Below are positions 34,432-42,242 of a stretch of 64,000 nt of DNA, piece by piece. The DNA comes from Mesorhizobium sp. B4-1-4 (GTDB taxonomy: Bacteria; Pseudomonadota; Alphaproteobacteria; Rhizobiales; Rhizobiaceae): the NCBI RefSeq assembly GCF_006439395.2, contig NZ_CP083950.1, forward strand, positions 3,162,001-3,226,000, in the 5' to 3' direction. The translations under genes and the position numbers were made by a program. Below the pieces are notes generated by a model. That model saw only the letters and a program-made list of their open reading frames with translations, made no database searches and was not told where the DNA came from. Position 1 is the stretch's first letter; every line of letters starts with the position of its first letter.

Positions 34432-35754
34432 ATGGCTCAGACTTCGAGTGCCGAACCGAACAGCGGGCTGATCGGCTCGGATCATGGCCAGGTCAGCGCG
34501 GGCGATATCGCGGTCGGCGTGATCGTGGGCAGGACGTCGGAATTCTTCGACTTCTTCGTCTATGCGATCGCCTCCGTCATCGTATTTCCCAAGCTTATGT
34601 TTCCGGCTCACGATCCGCTCGTCGGCACGCTCTACTCCTTCTGCATCTTCGCGCTGGCCTTCGTCGCGCGCCCATTCGGCTCCGTGCTGTTCATGGCGGT
34701 CGATCGCGCCCATGGCCGCGGCGCGAAACTGACGATCGCGCTGTTCCTGCTCGGCACGTCGACCGTCGCCATCGCGTTTCTGCCTGGCTATGGCGACATA
34801 GGTGCTGTCGCCGTCTGGCTGCTGGCGCTGGCCCGCATCGGGCAGGGGCTGGCGCTTGGCGGTACATGGGACGGGCTGCCCTCGCTGCTGGCGCTGAACG
34901 CGCCGCGGAACCGGCGCGGCTTCTATGCCATGATCCCGCAACTGGGCGCGCCGATCGGTCTCATCGTGGCGAGTTCCCTTTTCGCCTTTTTCGTCGCCAA
35001 TCTGTCGGCCGACGACTTCTTCTCGTGGGGCTGGCGCTATCCCTTCTTCGTCGCCTTCGCCATCAATGTCGTGGCTCTGTTCGCCAGGCTGCGTATCGTC
35101 GTCACACCCGAATTCGCAAGATTGTACGAGAGCGGGGATCTGCAGCCGACCCGGATCAGGGACACGATCAGGGCCGAAGGCCGCAACGTCGTCGTGGGCG
35201 CCTTCGCACCCCTGGCGAGTTTCGCCCTGTTCCACATGGTGACGGTGTTTCCGCTCTCCTGGGTGTTCCTGTTCACCAATGAGGGACCGGCGCGTTTCCT
35301 GGTGATCGAGGCGGTGGGCGCATTGTTCGGCATTGCGGCCATCGTCGCATCGGGGCCGCTGGCCGACCGCGTCGGACGCCGCGCGCTGCTCGGCGGCTCG
35401 GCGATCGCGATCGCGACATTCAGCGGTTTTGCCCCGCAGCTCCTCGATGGCGGTACCATCGGCGAGGCCCTGTTCATGGTGCTGGGTTTCATCCTCCTGG
35501 GGCTGAGTTTCGGGCAATCGTCCGGCGTCGTCGCATCGAGCTTTTCCCGGCGGTATCGCTATACCGGCTCGGCGATAACCTCTGATCTGGCATGGATGTT
35601 TGGCGCCGGCTTCGCGCCGCTCGCAGCCCTGCTGCTGGCCGGCAATTTCGGCCTCATCGCCGCCGGTGCTTATTTGCTCTCGGGCGCGGGCTGCACATTG
35701 CTTGCCCTGTGGATCGACGGGCGGCGCCCAGTCGCGGACCGTCGGACCGACTGA
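34432..35754 (+). CDS. MFS transporter (metabolite:H+ symporter-like)
   Basis: A 440-residue protein with about 12 membrane segments. The N-terminal EFFDFFVYAIASVIVFPKL and ALAFVARPFGSVLFMAVDR patterns match the MHS/sugar-porter branch, and LADRVGRRALLGGSAI lies in the middle loop. ATG 34432 is favoured because the upstream frame overlaps cyoA in antisense. It is divergent from cyoA, and this pairing suggests respiratory or organic-acid physiology. The substrate is unknown. Confidence 0.88.
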   Translation: MAQTSSAEPNSGLIGSDHGQVSAGDIAVGVIVGRTSEFFDFFVYAIASVIVFPKLMFPAHDPLVGTLYSFCIFALAFVARPFGSVLFMAVDRAHGRGAKLTIALFLLGTSTVAIAFLPGYGDIGAVAVWLLALARIGQGLALGGTWDGLPSLLALNAPRNRRGFYAMIPQLGAPIGLIVASSLFAFFVANLSADDFFSWGWRYPFFVAFAINVVALFARLRIVVTPEFARLYESGDLQPTRIRDTIRAEGRNVVVGAFAPLASFALFHMVTVFPLSWVFLFTNEGPARFLVIEAVGALFGIAAIVASGPLADRVGRRALLGGSAIAIATFSGFAPQLLDGGTIGEALFMVLGFILLGLSFGQSSGVVASSFSRRYRYTGSAITSDLAWMFGAGFAPLAALLLAGNFGLIAAGAYLLSGAGCTLLALWIDGRRPVADRRTD

Positions 35755-35784
35755 CCAGGCACGACGACGGACGTTGGCCCCGGA

Positions 35785-36627
35785 TCAGAGTCTTTGGGCG
35801 TGCCACTTCAGATGGTCGTCCATGAACGTCGAAATGAAGAAATACGAGTGATCATAGCCGTCCTGCATGCGCAATGTCAGGGGAATGCCGGCCTTGGCGC
35901 AGGCTGCTTCCAGGAGCCACGGTCTCAGCCCATCATTGAGAAATCCGTCCGACTTCCCTTGATCGACGAGGAACTCCGGGAAGCGGTGACCGTCCTCGAT
36001 GAGCGAGGTGGCATCGCAGTTCCGCCATAACGCCTCGTCCGCGCCGAGATATTTCTCGAAGGCCGGCCTCGACCAGCCGGCGGTGCTTGGCTGCACGATC
36101 GGCGCAAACGCCGAGCAGCTCTTGAAGCGCTCGGGATTTTTTAGCGCGATCGTCAGCGAGCCATGCCCACCCATCGAGTGGCCAAAGATCGCCTGGCGCG
36201 TCATGTCGGCCGGAAATTCCTGCGCGATCAATGCCGGCAGTTCCTCGGTGACATAGGAATACATGCGATAGTTCCTGGCGTAGGGCGCTTGGGTCGCATC
36301 GACGTAGAAGCTGGCGCCGCTGCCGAACTGCCAATTCTCCTTCTCGTCGGGGATATCGGCGCCGCGGGGGCTGGTGTCGGGACAGACGACGATCAGGCCA
36401 AGCTCTGCGGCCATCCGCCTGTACTCGCCCTTGTCCATTACATTGGCATGGGTGCAGGTCAGGCCGGAGAGGTACCATACGACCGGACAAGGTTTTTCAC
36501 GGGCCTGCGGCGGCACGAAAACGGCAAAAATCATGTCGCAGGAGCAGGCATCGGAAGCGTGGGAATAGACGCCCTGCACGCCGCCATGCGACCTGGCAGA
36601 GGAGATGGTCTTCATCCGGTCCGACAT
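35785..36627 (-). CDS. fghA: S-formylglutathione hydrolase
   Basis: A 280-residue esterase-D family alpha/beta hydrolase. Catalytic Ser151 lies in GHSMGGHG, Asp227 in DQGKSDGFL and His260 in GYDHSYFF. WYLSGLTCTHANVMDKGEYR and CPDTSPRG also match the family. It converts S-formylglutathione to formate and glutathione in formaldehyde detoxification. ATG 36627 has GGAGAAG 6 bases upstream; ATG 36615 is an alternative. Formaldehyde released by the demethylation enzymes further along could feed this pathway. Confidence 0.95.
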   Translation of the reverse strand: MSDRMKTISSARSHGGVQGVYSHASDACSCDMIFAVFVPPQAREKPCPVVWYLSGLTCTHANVMDKGEYRRMAAELGLIVVCPDTSPRGADIPDEKENWQFGSGASFYVDATQAPYARNYRMYSYVTEELPALIAQEFPADMTRQAIFGHSMGGHGSLTIALKNPERFKSCSAFAPIVQPSTAGWSRPAFEKYLGADEALWRNCDATSLIEDGHRFPEFLVDQGKSDGFLNDGLRPWLLEAACAKAGIPLTLRMQDGYDHSYFFISTFMDDHLKWHAQRL

Positions 36628-36798
36628 GTGGTTCTTCTCCGCCTTTGGATTGTTCACGGGCGCCTGTCTAAGGCATTGACCCGGATCACGGCAAGGCTGG
36701 TGGATTGGACCATGGCCGGCGGCGCGAGCATTTTTTAGTGCCGCCGGTGTTGCGATCTTGCATGTCCTGAAGTAGCCGCAACGCGAGGGGGCCGGAGG

Positions 36799-38328
36799 CT
36801 ACCGGCTGGGCCTTCCCTGCACGATCCGATCGATGATCATGGCGCAGAGCAAAATCGCGAAACCCGCCAGCAGCCCCTGCCCCACCGCCGCATATTGAAG
36901 GGCGTTCAAGACGTCCTCGCCGAGTCCCTTGGCACCGATCAGCGAGGCGATGACGACCATGGACAGGCACATCAATATGGTCTGGTTGATGCCAGCCATG
37001 ATCGAGGGCATCGCAAGCGGCAGGTCCACCCGCGTCAGCAGAAACCACCTTGTGGCGCCATAGGCTTGCGCGGCTTCGCGGACGGCCGGCGGCACACCTT
37101 GCAGGCCAAGCGCCGTCAAACGCACCACGGGCGGCGTGCCGAAGATCAAGGTGGCGATCACGCCGGGGGGTTTGCCGATGCCAAACAAAGCGATCACGGG
37201 GATGAGATAGACGAAGGCGGGCATGGTCTGCATGAAGTCCAGCACCGGCCGCAATGCCGTGTAGACACGCGGCCTGCGCCCACACCAGATGCCGAGCGGA
37301 ATGCCGATGGCCAGGCAAAGGACCGCGGCAGTGCCCAGCAAGGCCACTGTTTCAAGGCTTTTTTCCCAGAAGCCGAGCACGGCGAGATAGGCCAGTGCGG
37401 CTGCGGTGAAGATGGCGACGCGCGGCCCCGCCAATTGCCAGGCAAGGACGAGGATGATCGCCATCGTCACCGGCCAGGGCATTCCCGTCAGCGCATAGGC
37501 CAGGCCGTCGAGAACCAGGGATATCGCCCCCGTGACCACGCCGAACACGCCTTCTCCGCTATGCGATATCGCCGCCATCAAGCCATCCAGTCCGGAGGAC
37601 AGGGCGGCCTGCCAGTCATGATTGGACGGCGCGACGGTGAGCCAGGCGGCCGGTGCCGCGACGGCGAAGCGATAGACGGAAAGCCCGTAGGCCAGGAGAC
37701 AGAAGACGAGCGCTCCCGTGGCGAGCGGATAATCGAGCCCGTGCCGCAGCGTGGGCTGCGAGCGCCATCGCGCGAACCGCCGCTCAAGCATCCTGTTGGC
37801 GAGAAACCCGGTGATGAGCTTGGCAACAAGCAGCGTGAGGAGACCCGCTCCGATCAGCAGCGGCACTTTCGCCCTCGCCGTTTCGACCTGCTGCCGGGCG
37901 GCGCTCGCGGCCTTCTCCAAGGCCGCTGCGGACGATTTCAGGCCTTCGGCATTGTCGGCTCCCGCCGCCGTCGCGGCTTTCGCCTGCTCGGCGCGTGCTT
38001 CGGCCTGCTTGGTGAGCCGTTCGGCCCGTGCCATCTCCGCTCCGCCCAGATTACCAGCCGCGCCAACGCCGATCTGAACCACCGCCAGCATCTCGAGGAA
38101 GAAGGCGATCCAGAACAGCACCATTGTGCCACGGGCGGCCGCCCACACCGGACCCAGCAGCGCCGCCGCGACGTTGAACGGCCAGACGGCATTTCGCGCG
38201 TCCCTGATGCGGGCGAACATGTCGACGTAATAGGCCGAATTCTGGACCACGAAATCCCGGACAAGACCTTCTTCCGACGACCGGTCGTGCCCGACCATCG
38301 GCTTGGCTACCGGATCATGAGCGTTCAC
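36799..38328 (-). CDS. Quaternary-amine ABC transporter permease with N-terminal fusion
   Basis: A 509-residue permease, far longer than the ~280 of ChoW/ProW. Residues 25-90 (VWPFNVAAALLGPVWAAARG) resemble a DUF2628-type domain. Residues ~97-155 are an Ala/Glu/Lys-rich coiled coil (EARAEQAKAAT and neighbours). The canonical ProW-type permease occupies about 300-505, with the EAA loop in REAAQAYGATRWFLL. It overlaps the ATPase gene by 4 bases. The fused region could sense osmotic or membrane state; that is inference. Confidence 0.88.
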   Translation of the reverse strand: MNAHDPVAKPMVGHDRSSEEGLVRDFVVQNSAYYVDMFARIRDARNAVWPFNVAAALLGPVWAAARGTMVLFWIAFFLEMLAVVQIGVGAAGNLGGAEMARAERLTKQAEARAEQAKAATAAGADNAEGLKSSAAALEKAASAARQQVETARAKVPLLIGAGLLTLLVAKLITGFLANRMLERRFARWRSQPTLRHGLDYPLATGALVFCLLAYGLSVYRFAVAAPAAWLTVAPSNHDWQAALSSGLDGLMAAISHSGEGVFGVVTGAISLVLDGLAYALTGMPWPVTMAIILVLAWQLAGPRVAIFTAAALAYLAVLGFWEKSLETVALLGTAAVLCLAIGIPLGIWCGRRPRVYTALRPVLDFMQTMPAFVYLIPVIALFGIGKPPGVIATLIFGTPPVVRLTALGLQGVPPAVREAAQAYGATRWFLLTRVDLPLAMPSIMAGINQTILMCLSMVVIASLIGAKGLGEDVLNALQYAAVGQGLLAGFAILLCAMIIDRIVQGRPSR

Positions 38329-39392
38329 GGTCGTGCGCCCTTTCTCAAACCCTCGAGGAGAGCTTGCCTGTCGACGATGCCGACAATCCCGCCGCCATCG
38401 GTTACCGCCAGTGGAGCGGCATCCTGGGCGGCGAGTTCGACAAGCTCGGCCAGCGGCTGCTGCGAGGCGACCTTGCGCAACCGATCGATATCCAGCATTG
38501 AGCGATCCCGTGCCCTGAAGCTCTCGACGGGTTCCATGATGCGCCGCGCGGTGATGACCGTCAGGCGCGAAATGTCGGCGACGAACTTTGCCACGTATTC
38601 GTGCTTCGGCGCGGTGACGATCTCCTCGGGCGTGTCGATCTGGATGATGACACCATCCTTCATGATCGCGATGCGGTCGCCGATGCGGATCGCCTCGTCG
38701 AGATCATGCGTGATGAAGACGACCGTCTTGCCTATCGATCGTGACAGGGCGAGGAATTCGTCTTGAAGCTGCCGCCTTATCAGCGGGTCAAGCGCGCTGA
38801 ACGGCTCGTCCATCAAGAGAATCGCCGAATCCGCGGCCAGCGCCCGAGCCAGCCCGACGCGCTGCTGCATGCCGCCCGAAAGCTCATGGCAATAGCGATC
38901 GCCCCAGCCGGACAGGTTGACCTTGGCGAGCGCCGCCTCGGCGACGTCGAAGCGACGCTGCTTGCTTGCCGCCTGGATTTCCAGCGGCAGGGCGACATTG
39001 TCGCGAACCGTCCGGTGTGGAAGCAGGCCGAAGCTTTGAAACACCATGCCGATCTTGCGGGACCGCAGCGCCCTGAGTTCGGACGGCGTCTTGGCCATGA
39101 TGTCCTCGCCGTCGACGAAAATCTTGCCGGCCGACGGTTCGAGAAGACGGTTGATATGGCGGATCAGCGTCGATTTCCCGCTGCCCGAAAGCCCCATGAC
39201 GCAGAAGATCTCCCCCGGCGCGACCGAGACGCTGACGTCGGCCACGCCGACCACGCAGCCGAAGCGCTTGACCACCTCGTCCTTGTCGAGGTGCTCGCGC
39301 AGGATGGCCGTCATCGCCTCCGGCGCCCGGGCGCCGAAGACTTTCCAGACGTCGTTCATGACAATGGCGGCGGGACCGGCGGCGGCGTCCAC
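38325..39392 (-). CDS. Glycine betaine/quaternary-amine ABC transporter ATPase with CBS-like C-terminus
   Basis: A ~355-residue ProV/ChoV-type ATPase: Walker A GLSGSGKST, Q-loop VFQSFGLLPH, signature LSGGMQQRVGLA, Walker B ILLMDEPFSALD and switch His in FITHDLDEAI. A CBS-like regulatory tail (PLAVTDGGGIVGIVDRQALL) follows. The start is uncertain: GTG 39392 has GGCGGG upstream, while ATG 39359 lacks a site. Gene order is binding protein, ATPase, permease, unlike choXWV. Confidence 0.9.
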   Translation of the reverse strand: MDAAAGPAAIVMNDVWKVFGARAPEAMTAILREHLDKDEVVKRFGCVVGVADVSVSVAPGEIFCVMGLSGSGKSTLIRHINRLLEPSAGKIFVDGEDIMAKTPSELRALRSRKIGMVFQSFGLLPHRTVRDNVALPLEIQAASKQRRFDVAEAALAKVNLSGWGDRYCHELSGGMQQRVGLARALAADSAILLMDEPFSALDPLIRRQLQDEFLALSRSIGKTVVFITHDLDEAIRIGDRIAIMKDGVIIQIDTPEEIVTAPKHEYVAKFVADISRLTVITARRIMEPVESFRARDRSMLDIDRLRKVASQQPLAELVELAAQDAAPLAVTDGGGIVGIVDRQALLEGLRKGARP

Positions 39393-39456
39393 GTCTATCG
39401 ATCCCGCCTGGCGGCCAACAGGTGGTGAAGGCAGCCAACCGTGCGCCGAGCGACCG

Positions 39457-40422
39457 TCAGTGGCCGAACCACTTCGCCACGTCCTGAGGATGGGCCTTGA
39501 TCCATTCCTTGGCCACATCGTCCGCCGGTTTCTTGTCGACGATGATTGAATACGCCCATTTGCTGATGTCGTCCGGGTTGAAGGCGATGCGCTCCAGCGC
39601 CGCGGTCAGGTCCGGCTGGCGTTGCGCAAGCGAGGCAGCATAAGCAACGTGCACGGTTGTGTCAGCATAGGCGGATGAGACTTTCGACTTTTCAAACCAT
39701 TGCGGGTCGTCATTGGGCTGCACGACGACAAATTTCGCCGGATCGTTTTTCGGCTCGGTCAGGAAGGCGAGCTTATAGCGGGCGAAATTCTGGTGCGGGC
39801 TGTAGCAATAGCCGACCCATGGCTTGTCGGCCTTGGCGGCGCGGTCGAGCGAAGCCGCCGCCACCGCTTCATCGGTTACCTGAAGGTCGAAGAAATCGGC
39901 AAAACCGTAGTCGCGCGCCCGAACCTTCTCGATGTTGGTCGATTGCCAGCCTGATGCGCCGATCCAGATTTCACCCTTGCCGTCACCATTGGTGTCGAAA
40001 AGCTTGGCATTGTCCGGGTTCGCGAGATCCGAAACATCCTTGATACCATATTTGTCGACGGTGACCTGGGTGACGCAATAGCCCTGCTTGGCCTCGTAGC
40101 CATTTTGCGCAAGCTTCACGGTGCCGGCGCCCTTCACATATTTGTCGACGAGGCCCTGCTGGTTCGGCAGCCAGACGTCCGGCCAGATATCCACCTCGCC
40201 CTTGTTGCGGCTCATCGCTTCCCAGATCACCGGGACGGCGGTGGTGGTCACCGTCGAAACCTCCAGCCCCAACTCCTGTTGGGCGGCGTCCTTGATGACG
40301 TTCATGACCGCTGTCGCGGTGGCGTAGTTCGGATCAGGCATCGTCACGTCCGCGGCGAGCGCCGAAGACACCGGCATCAGCAACAGAGCGCCGAATGCCG
40401 TTTCGAGTAGGTAGCGTTTCAT
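39457..40422 (-). CDS. Quaternary-amine ABC transporter substrate-binding protein
   Basis: A 321-residue OpuAC-type periplasmic protein with a signal peptide (cleavage near SSALA-ADVT). Trp-rich segments PVIWEAMSRNKGEVDIWPDV, GASGWQST and KPWVGYCYSP could form the aromatic cage that binds trimethylammonium groups. It could bind glycine betaine, proline betaine or choline; the sequence does not decide. ATG 40422 has GGGGAAC just upstream. It is the first gene of the transporter operon. Confidence 0.9.
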   Translation of the reverse strand: MKRYLLETAFGALLLMPVSSALAADVTMPDPNYATATAVMNVIKDAAQQELGLEVSTVTTTAVPVIWEAMSRNKGEVDIWPDVWLPNQQGLVDKYVKGAGTVKLAQNGYEAKQGYCVTQVTVDKYGIKDVSDLANPDNAKLFDTNGDGKGEIWIGASGWQSTNIEKVRARDYGFADFFDLQVTDEAVAAASLDRAAKADKPWVGYCYSPHQNFARYKLAFLTEPKNDPAKFVVVQPNDDPQWFEKSKVSSAYADTTVHVAYAASLAQRQPDLTAALERIAFNPDDISKWAYSIIVDKKPADDVAKEWIKAHPQDVAKWFGH

Positions 40423-40497
40423 GATGTTCCCCATTGCGCTGATTTCGTTCAGTCTATCCATCAGGTTAGCGGAACGCGCGGCCAATCCATCCCAAAA

Positions 40498-40515
40498 TTC
40501 CTCGCATTAGGAAAA
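40498..40515. promoter_or_regulatory. Candidate LysR operator upstream of the amine transporter
   Basis: TTCCT (40498-40502) and AGGAA (40509-40513) form a dyad with a 6-base spacer inside TTCCTCGCATTAGGAAAA. The 11-mer CATTAGGAAAA recurs at 47240-47250 in the same orientation and at nearly the same distance from its gene (83 versus 79 bases from the start codon). Confidence 0.55.
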
Positions 40516-40572
40516 ACGATGAGCCGCATAAGGTCACCCCCTCGCAGCCGCATGCTCCAGACCGAATGGCAC

Positions 40573-40667
40573 CAGATCAGGATGACGTTTCGCCATCCTG
40601 ATCTGTCTCTTCGCCAGAGCATGATCTTTCCCGAAAACCGGTTCCCACTTTTTGGGGATCATGCTCT
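40573..40667. repeat. RIME-type bipartite palindromic repeat
   Basis: CAGATCAGGATG (40573-40584) pairs with CATCCTGATCTG (40594-40605), and AGAGCATGATC (40616-40626) pairs with GATCATGCTCT (40657-40667). The second hairpin carries CCCGAAAACCGGTTCCCAC, the RIME core, as at 18122-18172. Its end abuts the MttB-family stop codon (TAG read at 40668-40666). Confidence 0.88.
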
Positions 40668-42228
40668 AGAAATACGCCTGATCCGGCTCGCTGGCCTTGC
40701 GCGCGGCAATGAAGGCTTGCAGGGCCTCGTCGACGGCTGGATCGAGGCCGGGATCCTGATACTCATCGAGCAGCCGTTTCCATTGCCGGTTGGCGCGCTG
40801 GGCCGCGTCCAGCCGCCCATCTTCGTTCCACTGTTCGAAGGAGTTGTTGTCGCTGCTGGTGGACCGGTAGAAAGCCGACAGGAAGTTGGACTGCGTGTGC
40901 GCGCTGCCGAGAAAATGCGATCCCGGTCCGACCGCTTCGATCGCCTCCATCGCCTGTGCGTTGGCCGATAAATCGATGCCCTCGAACAGGCTGGCGACCT
41001 TGCCGCAAAGATCGGCGTCGATGACCGTCTTCTCGAAGCCTGTGACCAGTCCGCCCTCCAGCCAGCCGGTAGCGTGGTTGATCACATTGGCGCCGGCAAA
41101 CATCGACATCAGAATCCCCCAGGTCGCTTCCTGTTCGGCCTGGGCGTCGGGAAGCTTGGATGCCGACAGTGAGCCGACAGTGTGGAACGGCACGCCGACA
41201 CGGCGCGCCAGTTGCCCGCACGCCAGCACCATCTTGCCTGCTTCCGGCGTGCCGAAGGTCGGCGCACCGCTCTGCATCGAGATGGTGCTGGCAAAGCTTC
41301 CCATCAGGCAGGGCGCTCCCGGGTTGATCAGTTGCACAAGGCTGAGACTGGCGAGCGCTTCCGCCAGCACCTGCGCCAGCGTGCCGGCGACCGTGCACGG
41401 GCTCATCGCGCCAGCCAGAGTCCAGGGCGTGCAGGCTACCGGCTGGTTGTTGCGGGCATAGACCTTCAGCGAGCCGGACATGTTGGCGTCGAGCACCAGC
41501 GGCGCATTGGTGTTGGACACGTTGTAGAGCACGGCGTTGTTGGCGACGAACTCTTCGCCGAACACGATCTTGGCCATGTCGACGGCGTCCTGTGCCCGCT
41601 TCGAACCGATGAAGGCGCCCATGAACGGCCGGTCGGAATGGCGGATATGCGTGTAGAGCATATCGAGGTGGCGCTTGTTGGCCGGCAGATCGACAGGCTC
41701 GCAAACCACGCCGCCCGAATGATGCAGATGCGGGATCATCTGGTGGATCTTTACCAGGTCGCGAAAATCGCCGATCGTGGCATAGCGACGACCACGATCG
41801 AGGTCGTGGACGAAGGGCGGTCCCCAGGACGGGCACAGCACGGTATTGTCACCGCCGATCATCACCGTGTTGGCGGGGTTGCGGGCATGCTGCCTGAATT
41901 GGGAAGGTGCCGTGGCGCGGATGATCTTGCGGCACATGCCCGGTTCGAAGCGTACCCTCGTGCCCTGCACGTCGGCGCCCGCCTCACGGAAGATGTCGAG
42001 GATTTCCGGGTCGTCATGGAACTCCATGCCGATCTCCTTGAGCAGCCGGTCGGCATTCGCCTCGATCAGGCTCAGCCCTTCCTCGTCGAGGATGTTGAAG
42101 GTGCCGATCCGGCGGCTGATGTAGGGACGGCGCGGTGCCTGCTGCGCCATGCGCTGGCCCTGCCTTCCAGCCCTGCCCCCGGTTCGCGGTGCGTGAGCTT
42201 CGGTGGTGATTGTCGCGTCCGTGTTCAT
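40666..42228 (-). CDS. Trimethylamine methyltransferase (MttB) family protein, non-pyrrolysine
   Basis: About 520 residues matching the MttB superfamily: VRFEPGMCRKIIRATAPSQF, TVMIGGDNTVLCPSWGPPFV, PFMGAFIGSKRAQDAVDMA and LINPGAPCLMGSFAST. The frame is open throughout with no in-frame TAG, so it is the glycine-betaine-type (MtgB-like) branch that lacks pyrrolysine. It should move a methyl group from a quaternary amine to a corrinoid protein, not encoded in this window. ATG 42228 has GGAG 6 bases upstream; ATG 42243 overlapping the previous stop is the alternative. Confidence 0.9.
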   Translation of the reverse strand: MNTDATITTEAHAPRTGGRAGRQGQRMAQQAPRRPYISRRIGTFNILDEEGLSLIEANADRLLKEIGMEFHDDPEILDIFREAGADVQGTRVRFEPGMCRKIIRATAPSQFRQHARNPANTVMIGGDNTVLCPSWGPPFVHDLDRGRRYATIGDFRDLVKIHQMIPHLHHSGGVVCEPVDLPANKRHLDMLYTHIRHSDRPFMGAFIGSKRAQDAVDMAKIVFGEEFVANNAVLYNVSNTNAPLVLDANMSGSLKVYARNNQPVACTPWTLAGAMSPCTVAGTLAQVLAEALASLSLVQLINPGAPCLMGSFASTISMQSGAPTFGTPEAGKMVLACGQLARRVGVPFHTVGSLSASKLPDAQAEQEATWGILMSMFAGANVINHATGWLEGGLVTGFEKTVIDADLCGKVASLFEGIDLSANAQAMEAIEAVGPGSHFLGSAHTQSNFLSAFYRSTSSDNNSFEQWNEDGRLDAAQRANRQWKRLLDEYQDPGLDPAVDEALQAFIAARKASEPDQAYF

Positions 42229-42242
42229 CTTTTTCTCCGACA

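Noticed and set aside
36895..38766. Plus-strand frame of 623 codons
   Set aside because: Antisense to the ABC permease and ATPase genes; composition is rich in Arg, His and Gly as expected of a shadow frame.
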